64,000 bases of DNA, from positions 37,376,501 to 37,440,500 of the forward strand of contig CM044309.1 of assembly GCA_024291935.2 (NCBI GenBank), read 5' to 3'. The stretch comes from Okapia johnstoni. Lineage: Eukaryota > Chordata > Mammalia > Artiodactyla > Giraffidae. This document shows, one piece after another, positions 23,715 through 33,458 of this stretch (position 1 is its first letter; the number at the start of each line of letters is the position of its first letter). The position numbers were made by a program, and so were the translations under genes. The notes under the pieces are model-generated. The model was not told the origin of the DNA, searched no databases, and worked only from the letters and a program-made list of their open reading frames with translations.

Positions 23715-23918
23715 ACTCAGTCATGTCCAGCTCTTTGCAAGGCTCTGGACTGCAGCCCACCAGCCTCCTCTGTTGATGAAATTATCCAGGCAAGAATACT
23801 GGAGCAGGTTGCCATTTCCTACTCCAGGGAATCTTCTCGACCCAGGGACTGAACCACGTCTCTTGTGTCTCCTGCATTGGCAGGTGGAGTCTCTACCATT
23901 AGCACCACCTGGGAAGAA
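23715..23918 (-). mobile_element. Bov-tA SINE (antisense)
   Basis: 'caggcaagaatactggagca', 'ggttgccatttcctactcca', 'cctgcattggcaggtggagt' and terminal 'accacctgggaag'. Confidence 0.9.
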
Positions 23919-24250
23919 TACTACTTACTATAACCCCACAAAATTTGCCATCTTTGAAGCTGAAATGATTTGGTCTAGAGGTCATCTTTGAAAACTCTTA
24001 TCTACAGGAAGTTAGTCAGTCAATACTTTAAAAGAATGGCCATTTATTTTATTTTAGCATATAACTTATTTTAGCCATTTCAATAATTTTATCCTTGAGG
24101 TCTTTCAAGACTCTTAGAGATATTACTTTCAATTTCAGTCATACTTTTGATTATTCGTTCAGTTTGTCTTATAATGTTTATATGTTCACCATTAGTTTAT
24201 TTAACATCTTGGTGGCTTATCTCAAAATAAAATTTAAAATTGGGTACTCT
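23919..24250. other. Unassigned sequence
   Basis: AT-rich spacer between SINE and BovB; nothing recognisable. Confidence 0.4.
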
Positions 24251-24450
24251 ATTGTAAAAGACTCTGATACTGGGAAAGATTGAAAGCAAAAGGAGAAGGG
24301 TGCTGCAGAGGATGAAATGGTTTGATGGCATCACTGACTCAATGGTCATGAATTTGGGCAAACTCCTGGAGATAGTGGAGGACAGAGGAGCTTGATGTGC
24401 TACAGTCCATGGGGATGCAAAGAGTCAGGCACAACTTAGCCACTGATAAA
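24251..24450 (+). mobile_element. BovB 3' end fragment (sense)
   Basis: 'gatactgggaaagattgaaa', 'tggtttgatggcatcactga', 'ggagatagtggaggacagag' and terminal 'gtcaggcacaacttagccac'. Only the last ~200 bp of BovB remains. Confidence 0.88.
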
Positions 24451-24526
24451 AAAACAATTATATAAATTCTTCATGTATTATATCTTCAAGGAATCAAACA
24501 TTTCTCTTTCAGTATTTTTTTTCACC

Positions 24527-24745
24527 TTTCCAGGTGACTCAGTGGTAAAGAATTTGCCTGTCAATGCAGGAAACACAGCTTAGGCCCCTGGGTCAGGAAG
24601 ATCTCCTGAAGAAGCAAATGGCACCTCTCCCTCCAGTATTCTTGCCTGGAAATTCCTATGAGGAGCCTGGCAGGCTACAGTCCATGGAGTTGCAAAAGAG
24701 TTGGATGCAACTCAGCAGCTGGACTTGCATACATGCATTTTTTTT
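24527..24745 (+). mobile_element. Bov-tA SINE (sense)
   Basis: 'caggtgactcagtggtaaag' head, a degraded B-box region 'taggcccctgggtcaggaag', 'cctccagtattcttgcctgg' and tail 'gttggatgcaactcagcagc'. Confidence 0.88.
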
Positions 24746-25228
24746 TTTAATTTACCCTTTAACAAACTACAGCTTAAATTATATTAGGAGAAGCTTATTT
24801 GTCCATTTTAACTTTTTTTTTTCCTGGGTAAACCCTCATTAAATAACAGTGATTTACTGAACAGCTAAAAGTTATTACATACTTTATGAGTACTGGGTTT
24901 GCAATCAGTAAGACTCACATTTTTAGCTTATATTTTTATTGTACTTGAATTATCATTTATTGTTCTATTTATTTGATGATTTTCCTGCTTAAAAATGTCC
25001 TTTGAGAGGTGCCACTTTCAGCAACAAAAACTAAGGAAACAACTCTCACACTGAAAAGAAAAGCTAGAAAAATGATTCTAGAGACACTGGAAAGTTAAAA
25101 AGCTAATAAGGAATTATGGGGTCAAGACTTAGAAGATTTAGAGAGGAAGGGAACCCTCAATGGTGAGGCCAGAATTTTACATTGCTCTCACTTAATGGAT
25201 TTTTTTACTTAGAGGATTTTGTTGACTA
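24746..25228. other. Unassigned sequence
   Basis: AT-rich with two poly-T runs. No gene or repeat I can support. Confidence 0.4.
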
Positions 25229-25239
25229 TTGTAGAGGTG

Positions 25240-25518
25240 AGATAAGTGAGAATATACATTGGAAGGACTGATGATAAACCTGAAGCCCCAAAATTTTGGC
25301 CACCTGATGCAAAGAGCTGACTCATTGGAAAAGATCCTAATGTTGAGAAAGACTAAAGGCAAAGGAGAAGAGGGCAACAGATGATGAGATGGTCAGATGG
25401 CATCATTGACTGAATGGACATGAGTCTGAGTAAACTTTGGGAGATATGAAGGACAGGAAGCATGGTATGCTGCAGGCCATGGGGCTGCAGAGTCAGACAT
25501 GACTGAGTAGCTGAACAG
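25240..25518 (+). mobile_element. BovB 3' end with perfect 11-bp target-site duplication
   Basis: Sense BovB from 'acattggaaggactgatgat' through 'tggcatcattgactgaatgg' to the tail 'gactgagtagctgaacag'. ttgtagaggtg is present at 25229-25239 and again at 25519-25529, so both insertion edges can be read. 5'-truncated within the C-terminal coding part. Confidence 0.92.
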
Positions 25519-25744
25519 TTGTAGAGGTGGCTGAAGTTTTGAGACACTAAATCAACTTTTAAAAGCCGTACAGGGCTTGAGGGTGAATACTGGAATCAAG
25601 GGCTCTTAGGATTTATGATAGATCCTAAAAGTCTGCTTATTAGAAGAATAAATCAGAAATTATTTAGTCATTGTAGGGACTGAAGCACACCTTCAACTCA
25701 TCTCCTCGGAGGTGGATTATGTGACCTGAAATTGCAAACGTCTC

Positions 25745-25962
25745 TGAAGTGAAGTGAATGGAAAGTCGCTCAGTCATGTTAGACTCTTTGAAACCCCATG
25801 GACTATATATATGTATATATATATAGTCCATGGAATTCTCCAGGCCAGAATACTGGAATGGGTAGCCTTTCCCTCCTCCAGGGGATCTTCCCAACCCAGG
25901 GGTTGAGCCCACGTCCTCCGCATTGCAGGAAGATTCTTACCAGCTGAGTCACAAGGGAATGT
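25745..25962 (-). mobile_element. Bov-tA SINE (antisense) with central TA hairpin
   Basis: Outer parts are ordinary Bov-tA ('ggaaagtcgctcagtcatgt' at the left; 'aggggatcttcccaaccca' and a reversed A-box at the right). The middle block that usually reads 'gtagcccaccaggctcctct' is missing and replaced by a TA-rich palindrome (25796-25833). Confidence 0.88.
25796..25833. repeat. Perfect hairpin in a SINE: 16-bp arms, 6-nt loop
   Basis: Left arm ccatggactatatata (25796-25811), loop tgtata, right arm tatatatagtccatgg (25818-25833). Arms are exact reverse complements. Confidence 0.97.
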
Positions 25963-26164
25963 CTCTGCAAAAACAGAAGTATATCCTCTCTGAAGGAAGA
26001 TATAATCATTCTAGACCTCAAATTATTTCTAAATACCGTAACGTCTGGCGCTTTGTCAAAGTAACAAGGTGTAGATAAGATTATGCCTTGTTAATAAGAT
26101 ATTGAATATCTAAAATAAGATATTTTAGAACATAGAAAAACAATGAAAATAGAAATATGTTGCT

Positions 26165-26262
26165 ATTGTTTGTTATTGTTGTCTAGTCGCTAAGTTGTGT
26201 CTGACCCACCAGGCCCCTCTGTCCATGGGATTTCCCAGGGAAGAATACTGGAGGGGGTCTCA
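26165..26262 (-). mobile_element. Bov-A SINE fragment with internal deletion
   Basis: 'gtctagtcgctaagttgtgt' joins directly to 'ccaccaggcccctctgtcca' and 'gaagaatactggaggg'. The 'ctctttg...ggactgtag' block is missing. Confidence 0.8.
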
Positions 26263-26589
26263 GTTTATCCAGAAATGGAGTTATGAGATACAGAATTGAA
26301 ATGGCTATGCTTAAGGATTTCCAAGAAAATGAGAATTTTGACAGAGAAATAAAAAGTTCAGTAAATGAAATTGAAATTTCTGAGTGTGTTTAACATTAGA
26401 TTTGACACAGATATAGAGAGAATTGCATAGAACACAGGACAGAAAAAAATCTGGAAGAAGCATTTAAAAAAAGGATGAAAAATTCATTTTAAAAAGCATG
26501 AGACAGAGACAGAGGGGGGATATACTGAAAAGATTTTCAAACATGAAGTAGGAGTTGTACAAAGGCAAGGAAGGAAGCAAATTGGGCAG
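26263..26589. other. Unassigned purine-rich sequence
   Basis: Short spacer with GA-rich runs near 26500; no feature supported. Confidence 0.35.
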
Positions 26590-27540
26590 AAGCAATGCTT
26601 GAAAAGATAATGCTATTGGGCTCCAGCCTCCCCAGCCAAACTGATGCTCTCAGCACACCCTTGGAGAAGCCCCAGCTTACACCAGGCTTCAGCTCCAGTC
26701 CTCCCTCTGAGGCTGTGGTCCCCTGGAGTGCCCCTGAAGAAGCGCCAGCCTGCATCACTTCTGGCTCCATCCTTACTGCCAAGGCAGTGGTCCTTGGCAT
26801 GTATGTCCAGGAAAAGCTGTATACAGTTCAGCTCTATCTCCCTATCAAAGCCACGGGGCACATGCAGTTAGGATATGGACATGCCTACACAAGAACATAC
26901 CTTTAAGACAAGAAGAGGTAACTGTCTCATCACCTAATTTTAAAAACAAGTGTAGAAATTCAAAAATGAGAAGACAGAGGATTTTTTTTCCAAACAAAAT
27001 AACGAGAGGGAACAAATGAACTTACTTAGAAAACAGAAGTAGAGTCATGGATGTAGAAAACAAGCTTATGGTTTCCAGGAGATAAGGGGGTGGAGGAGGG
27101 ATAAACTGGGGAATTGAGACTGACATATACACAGTATTATATAAAAAAAGGATTACTCATAAGAACCTGTGGTATAGCACAGGGAACTCTACTGAATACT
27201 CCATAATGCCCTATATGGGAAAAGAATCTTAGAAAAGAGTGAATACATGTATATGTGTAACTGATTCACTTTGCTGTATACCTGAAACTAACAAAACATT
27301 GTAAATCAGCTATATTGCATAAAATTTTTTAAAAAAGATAAAACCTTAGGGTGAGGGAGGACACTCTAATGAATTAGAAATATGAAGTTTGCCTGATAAA
27401 AGAGTTCAAAACAATGATCATAAAAATGCTCACCAAACTCTGGAGAAGCATGGAAGAGCAAAGTGAAAACTTCAGCAAAGAATCAGAAAACTATAGGGAA
27501 AAAACCCAAGTATCCACTGAGCTTTATAATCCTCTATGTC
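26590..27540 (+). mobile_element. Ancient L1 5' UTR and start of ORF1, split by a younger L1 tail
   Basis: 26590-27004 matches the GC-richer late 5' UTR of mammalian L1 ('cccctgaagaagcgccagcc', 'ggacatgcctacacaagaac', 'aatgagaagacagagg'). After the nested insertion (27005-27345) the L1 resumes with 'aagagttcaaaacaatgatc' and 'aaaatgctcaccaaactctg', the N-terminal ORF1 coding region, where a short frame (27414-27530, coiled-coil-like MEEQSENFSKE) is still readable. The 103-codon frame at 26595-26906 is therefore L1 leader, not a gene. Confidence 0.7.
27005..27345 (+). mobile_element. Older cetartiodactyl L1 3' end (nested)
   Basis: 'gatgtagaaaacaagcttat', a G-rich 'gataagggggtggaggaggg', 'tagcacagggaactctactg', 'attcactttgctgtatacct' and A-rich end. 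This is the usual L1 3' UTR order. Inserted within the ancient L1 leader. Confidence 0.82.
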
Positions 27541-28504
27541 AGATGTTCCCCCTTAAAATGACTAGCTCTTTTATTTTTTATACCTTTTCTATTAAAAATA
27601 TCTATACCTATTATATATTTTATTTTAACAACTCTCCCAGGTTTCTCTATGCAATTAAGACTATGTGTCTCTAGCTAACATCTTCAAATTGAAAGTGACT
27701 TAGCATGCAAACATTCTCTATTACTACTTTCATTATAAAACTGCAAATTTCCTTATTTTTTTAATTATTAGACCAGTATTGGTTTTACTATTATATTATG
27801 AGATAAGGAAGTTTAACAATAAGGAGAATAAATAAACTTAATATTTGTGAAAGGTTTTATGTCATATTTTATAACTGACTCACATTCCATATACACCTTG
27901 TCATCCATCACTTACTTGGCTATATTTTATAGCCTGGGATCATTTTGTTTTATAGTTTTCTTTTTTCAAATATGCAAGCAATCAACAATTATTTACTGAC
28001 TGTGTGCTCTGTGTTTAGGTAAAGTTTAGGGCTGGTCTTGAAGAACACAGATGATATGGAGAGAGATGGGTAGCAGGAGAGGAGAGAATAAAGGCTTTAT
28101 ACATAGAAGAAAGGTAAAACAGCAACAATAACAAACAAATCAGGAAACAAACAGGGAGAATCCTGCTAGAAAAGGAAGAATATTATCATGAACGAGGATG
28201 AAGTCAAGTTGGACATGCTATTGGAAGCCAGAAGCTTATCAGTAACGTCTGAACTTAAGTTATTGGGTAATAGAAAACTAGCAGACTTGTATACTGTAGA
28301 ATTCATTGGATAAAAGGAGAGGTTTTAGGAAAATTTATTATGTTCCTCCCCTATTTTATTTCTTATCTTTTGTGAAATTAAAATTAAATAAATATTAAGT
28401 AAATTTAAATAAGAACATAAATTAAAATAAGAAAAACAAGAACATTATATTTTATAACCTCCTGAAGATGTACTATTCCACAGTGTCATCAAAGGTGTTA
28501 TTTG
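27541..28504. other. Mostly unassigned, with one L2 trace
   Basis: AT-rich. Apart from the L2 piece listed separately at 27975-28110 nothing is recognised. Confidence 0.4.
27975..28110 (-). repeat. L2 LINE 3' region (antisense), weak
   Basis: 'caacaattatttactgactg' followed by 'gtgctctgtgtttaggta' and 'aagaacacagatgatatgg' follows the reverse complement of the L2 tail. Diverged; low to moderate support. Confidence 0.45.
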
Positions 28505-28642
28505 GGAAGCTCTTTTTATTTTTTAAAAACTTTTTGGCCACACTGTGTGGCACGTAGGATCTTAATTCCTTGATGAACCCATGTCCCCTGCATTGGGAGC
28601 ATGGAGACTTAAGCACTGGACCACTGGGAAAGTTCAAGTTCC
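28505..28642 (-). mobile_element. CHR-type SINE (antisense)
   Basis: Poly-T-like left end, 'tttttggccacactgtgtgg', 'aggatcttaattccttgatg', 'ggaccactgggaaagttc'. Reverse complement of a CHR SINE. Confidence 0.8.
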
Positions 28643-29805
28643 AACTCTTTGGAATTACCAGTTCAGCTACCGCTGTCTTCAAATAATTTTGATCTACCAA
28701 ATATAAACATATACACATTCTCCAAGTTTACGTATGTATTTTATATAGTCTTAAAATCTGTATCTTTCTAAAACTATTTTACATATTACTATTTTTGCAT
28801 TAGCTTAATGAATTTCAATATCAAAATACAGTAATGTGAATAGTCTTTTACCCCAAACTATGTTCTAATCATAGTAAAGGTATTTAAAGCTATGTTAATA
28901 ATAAAAGGCCTAATTCTGTGGCTTTAGAATTTATAAAATATATTTCTTCCTATTTTTTAATGTAGAAGACTAGCAAGATACTAGAAATGACTTTCCAAAT
29001 AAGTTATAGTATTTGATTATTTGGAGTGTTTCAATTTGGATAAGAATACAGCATTTTTAGATAATTTAGGAAAAGTATTAAATTATTTTGATGATTGTGG
29101 AGTGGGACAGATTTGATCAGTGCTGACAAATACTATTTGGTACTATTATCCAATCTTCCTACTCACATCTACATCAGATATATTAATCATTTCCAACTAA
29201 TGCTGGATTAAGCTTCAGAATTCTTTTCAATACAGTGATCCACCACTTTTTCTCTCAATCCATTAAGCTGGCATTGGAGATGAAATAGAACTTCTCTTTT
29301 CAAATTAGATGATATATTGATATGTTATTTGGAGTCCTAAGATTATTTTATGTAAGTTGAAAATTACAACTGGAAGATCTGTTTAAACACTGAGATTTAA
29401 AAATGCTGCATGAGTTTGTTCCAGTTTATTTGCTCATATTAATTTGGTGAAAAGAAAAAGTTCTCTTAAGATACAAAATAAACATCCTTCATACTCTCAA
29501 ACTCAGCAACTTTTGGGTTAAGTTGCAACAAATCAAAGCATGATCTAAGTAAACTCTATCAATGTTTAACACTATCATGAACAAAGAAATTGCAATCATT
29601 CTAATTAACATAGTAAAATGTATAATTTGTGGGGTTTTCATATTGCTCTTTTAAAATACTTAAGTATATCTTTTTTTTTTTTAAAGTACATGCTTGCATT
29701 TCTATTAGTGATCACAGAAATGTGACTACAAGAAAAGGCAAACATAGAAGACAGAAACACCCATAATATTACCTGAAATGTTAAAGTTCCATGTGTCTTA
29801 AATAT
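28643..29805. other. Unassigned unique sequence
   Basis: About 1.1 kb, AT-rich, no recognised repeat, no frame above 60 codons. Confidence 0.45.
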
Positions 29806-29845
29806 AGGTATCCATCAGGGATATAGATCTGTCAGAATCTGTCAG

Positions 29846-29903
29846 AAAAACACATCACACACACACACACATGCACGCGCGCACACACACACACACACAC
29901 ACA
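29846..29903. repeat. (CA)n microsatellite with CG interruption
   Basis: CA run interrupted by 'atgcacgcgcgca'. It lies where the MLT2 LTR normally carries a variable AT/TA tract. Confidence 0.95.
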
Positions 29904-29969
29904 GATATTTTAAGAAATTGGCTCTTGAGACAATGGAGGTTGACAAAACTGACATCTTTAGAACATGCT

Positions 29970-30800
29970 TCAGTTCAGTCGCTCAATCGTGTCCGACTCT
30001 TTATGATCTCATGGATTGCAGCATTCCAGGCCTCCCTGTCCATCACCAGCTCCTGGAGTTTACTCAGACTCATGTCCATTGAGTCAGTGATGCCATCCAA
30101 CCATCTCATCCTCTGTCATCCCCTTTTCCTCCCACCTTCAATCTCTCCCAGCATCAGGGTCTTTTCAAATGAGTCAGTTCTTCACATCAGGTGGCCAAAG
30201 TTTTGGAGTTTCCGCTTTAGCATCAGTCCTTCCAATGAGTATCAGGACTGATTTCCTTTAGGATGGACTGGTTGGATGTCCTTACAGTCCAAGGGACTCT
30301 CAAGAGTGTTCTCCAACACCACAGTTCAAAAGGAGCAATTCTTAGGTGCTCAGCCTTCTTTATGGTCCAACTCTCACATCCATACATGACTACTGGAAAA
30401 AACATAGCTTTGACTAGACTGGCCTTGTTGGCAAAGTAATGTCTCTGCTTTTTAATATGCTGTCTAGATTGGTCATAACTTTTCTCCCAAGGAGCAAGTG
30501 CCCTTTAATTTCATGGCTGCAGTCACCATCTGCAGTGATTTTGGAGCCCCCAAAATAAAGTATGTCACTGTTTCCACTGTTTCCCCATCAATTTGCCATG
30601 AAGTAATGGCACCAGATGCCATGATCTTAGTTTTCTGAATGTTGAGTTTTAAGCCAACTTTTTCACTCTCTTCTTCCTCTTTCATCAAAAGGCTCTTTAG
30701 TTCTTCACTTTCTGCCATAACAGTGGTGTTATCTGCATATCTTAGATTATTGCTATTTCTCCCGGCCATCTTGATTCCAGCTTGTGTTTCATCCATGTGC
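29970..30800 (-). mobile_element. BovB (antisense), perfect 12-bp target-site duplication, mutated RT active site
   Basis: Read on the minus strand it covers the end of the reverse transcriptase (RT) domain through the 3' end. ttagaacatgct at 29958-29969 and 30801-30812 is an exact target-site duplication. A frame at 30473-30844 keeps RT text ([33 protein letters not shown]) but the catalytic YADD reads YADN (codons at 30728-30739) and later frames are broken. 5'-truncated and inactive. Confidence 0.93.
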
Positions 30801-30952
30801 TTAGAACATGCTAAAAGTTTATAAACTAAGGCAGGATTTAACACTGCAGTTTTGAAGCAGAATTTCTTCTCTGGGAATCCTGTTTTTTTCCCTTAAGGTC
30901 TTCAAATGCTTGGATGAAGACCCATCCAAATTTTCAAGGACAATTTCCTTTA

Positions 30953-31166
30953 GTGACTCATTGGAAAAGACCCTGATGCTGGGAAAGATTGAAGGTGGGA
31001 GGAAAAGGGGAAGACAGAGGATGAGATGGTTGGATGGCATCACTGATTTGATGGACATGAGTTTAGTAAGTTCCGTAGTTGGTAATGGACAGCGAAGCCT
31101 GGCGTGCTGCAGTCCATAGGGTCACAAAGAGTCAGACTCGACTGAGCAACAGAATTGAACTGAACT
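30953..31166 (+). mobile_element. BovB 3' end (sense)
   Basis: 'gtgactcattggaaaagacc', 'gatggttggatggcatcact', 'gtgctgcagtccatagggtc' and terminal 'gaattgaactgaactga'. It points away from the preceding BovB, about 150 bp off, both inside the same MLT2 LTR. Confidence 0.92.
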
Positions 31167-31330
31167 GAAAATTAATTGATTGCAAATTTCAACCATATCT
31201 ATAAAATGCCTTCAGAGCAACACCTAGTTTAGTGTTTGATTAGAAAACTGGGTTCTCTAGCCAAGCTGATACATAAAACTAACCATTATGCATTTTCCCT
31301 TGTATGATAAAAGTGAGAAAATGAGAAAAA

Positions 31331-31364
31331 GAACAATACACACACACACACACACACACGCACA
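31331..31364. repeat. (CA)n microsatellite
   Basis: CA dinucleotide run with a terminal CG interruption. Confidence 0.95.
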
Positions 31365-32890
31365 AAGTGGAAATGGTTGTTCCCAATGGAATGTTTGGCA
31401 TTCATTATAATTAATGGAATGAGAGTTTAACATAATTAATGCAAAGTTCAAGTTCAGTTCAGATCAAGACACAGATTGAGCTATGCATTTTGCTCTTCAC
31501 AAAGGCTCTGGAATTTGTCTATATTATAGTCTCAATGACTTTACAAACTAGAAGAGAAGACAGGTATGTAGATTACCTTCAGCTCAAACAGAAAGCTTGA
31601 GAAGCTATAGAAGTAACAACATTCCAAAAAATACATATCATATCTGTGTTTTTTAGATCAATATACAATCCTCTCAGGATATGTTCTAAGGATGAAAAGG
31701 TTTCTAAGACTGCTTTTTCTTTTTTTCCCAGGAACAATTCCCAGAGCATAATTTAGCTCTCCTACAACTTAATATAGTTATTTCCTTATCAGAAGAGAAA
31801 AACAATGGTTTAAAAAAAACCCACACACAAAAAAGATATGCTCAAAATATTTTCAGCCTGTGAAAGTTAGGCTCAGGAGGAAAAACCACCGTGCTGGGGG
31901 AAGACTGAGCGTAAAACTCTGCCCACAATAGTCACATATCTTTTCTCCTTTTTTGGCCTGTGTTTTATTGACAGAATCTGTGACCAGAAACTGAACAGTT
32001 GTATTGTTCCCAGATGGAAGGGCTCATATTTGTAGCAGTCCCATCTTTTGTTAGAGGTAAGCGCTAGCACAAAGTTGACGGATGAGACCATTATCCACTA
32101 ATAGTCATTAAGATCAAATTACCCAGATAATCTTCTTGTCTTTCTTCTCCCAAATTCTTGGGTAGGATCCAGGAAAAGAGAGAGGTGCTGAATTACTATA
32201 TTTATTATTGTGCAGAGCTTGTAACTCAACCCTCATTCTCCTTCATTATATTTTCAAACTATCAGGGTTAATTGACAGCAAGCCTTTATATCTAGATTTG
32301 TTCCCATTACAAGTTCTGTGTCCTTGACTACACAGGTAAGGTAAGAACTTTAATTACTGCTGTAATTAGATGTATTTCAGGCAGCTGTGCTTTAGTTAAC
32401 CAAAAGTAAACCTCAAAAATGAGCTATCTTTCTGCAACATTGACAGGGATGCCATGTTTAGTGTCATTTTCTGAGCAATCAAAAGCATGGTAAGTAGGCA
32501 AGAGAATTTAGTCTGAGGGAATTCTACTCCCTCTCTAATTCTAATCACCATCCTCACTTTATCCCTCATCAATTTTTGTTTTTTTTAAATAGCAGAGTAC
32601 TATAATCTGTAAGGAAACTACTATGAAAGAGATAGGATGGTTTTGAAAAACTCATACCTCATTGGACTAACAAGATGCCAAAGAAAAAGAAATACATCTT
32701 TGATGTGGTAAAATGACAAATTAATTTACTATGTCTAATATGTTATTATTTGAATTAGCTTCCTTTAAAGGAAGACATTCAGATGAGTATGTGCCACCAA
32801 AATGTACATGGTTTTCTACCTGTACTAATTCACCCCCCCCCTTACTTAATCAATTATGGAAAAAATTTTTTTTCACCAAAATTATTTACA
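31365..32890. other. Unassigned unique sequence
   Basis: 1.5 kb without ruminant repeats. Homopolymer runs at 31812-31820 (A) and near 32834 (C). No open frame of note. Confidence 0.45.
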
Positions 32891-32908
32891 TTTCTCCAAA
32901 GAGAATAT

Positions 32909-33122
32909 ACAGGGCTTCCCAGGTGGCTCAGTGGTAAAAGAATCTGCCGGCTAATGCAGGAGACGTAGGAGATGTAGGTTCTCTCCTTGGGTCAGGAAGA
33001 TCCCTTGGAGGAGGAAATGGCAACTCGCTCCAGATTCTTGCCTGGGAAATTGCATGGAGAGAGGGAGGCTGCAGTCCATGGAGTATCAAAAATTTGGGCA
33101 TGACTGAGTGACAGGGCATGAG
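32909..33122 (+). mobile_element. Bov-tA SINE inserted at a Tigger terminus
   Basis: 'gcttcccaggtggctcagtg' head, 'gggtcaggaagatcccttgg', 'ggaaatggcaactcgctcca', tail 'ggcatgactgagtgacaggg'. It has an extra 'gacgtaggagatgtaggt' repeat in the tRNA-like part. The flanks 'agagaatatacag' and 'aaagagtatacag' match and end at the first bases of the Tigger-type element. Confidence 0.9.
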
Positions 33123-33148
33123 CATATGTGCATGAAAAAGAGTATACA

Positions 33149-33458
33149 GTCAGCCCTTCCTATTGTTGGGTTTTGCATTTGTGGATTCAACCAACTGTAG
33201 ATAGAAAATATTCTGTAAAAAATTCCAGAAAATTCCCCAAAACAAAACTTAAATATGCTGGATGCTAGCAACTATTTACATAGCATTTACATTGTATTTA
33301 TAACTATTTACATAGGACTTACATTATATTAGGCATTATGAATAACACTGAGGTGGTTTAAAGTCTACTGGAGGATTGTGTAGGTTATATGCAAATACAA
33401 CACCATATTATACCAGGATATGAGTATCTGTGGATTTTGGTATCCATTGGCTAATTTC
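33149..33458 (+). mobile_element. Tigger-type (MER2-like) DNA transposon, non-autonomous
   Basis: Starts 'cagtcagcccttcctattgt', 'ggattcaaccaactgtagat', 'actatttacatagcatttac' and 'gtggattttggtatccattg'. This is the standard terminal and internal order of a TcMar-Tigger element preceded by TA. The far inverted repeat is eroded. Same family as 60712-61247 in opposite orientation. Confidence 0.75.

Larger units (their letters stand above)
29806..31288 (-). mobile_element. MLT2-type LTR, split by two BovB insertions
   Basis: Three blocks in the order of a reverse-complemented MLT2 LTR: 29806-29957 ('tattttaagaaattggctct'), 30813-30952 ('tcttctctgggaatcctg', 'tgcttggatgaagacccatc') and 31167-31288 ('gccaagctgatacataaaac' and 'taaccatta'). 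The gaps are exactly filled by BovB fragments of opposite orientation. Confidence 0.65.

Noticed and set aside
26595..26906. 103-codon plus-strand frame and overlapping minus frames, proline/alanine-rich, looking like a gene
   Set aside because: The DNA matches the late 5' UTR of an ancient L1 and is continued by L1 ORF1 sequence after the nested L1 tail; several overlapping frames are open only because the leader is GC-richer.
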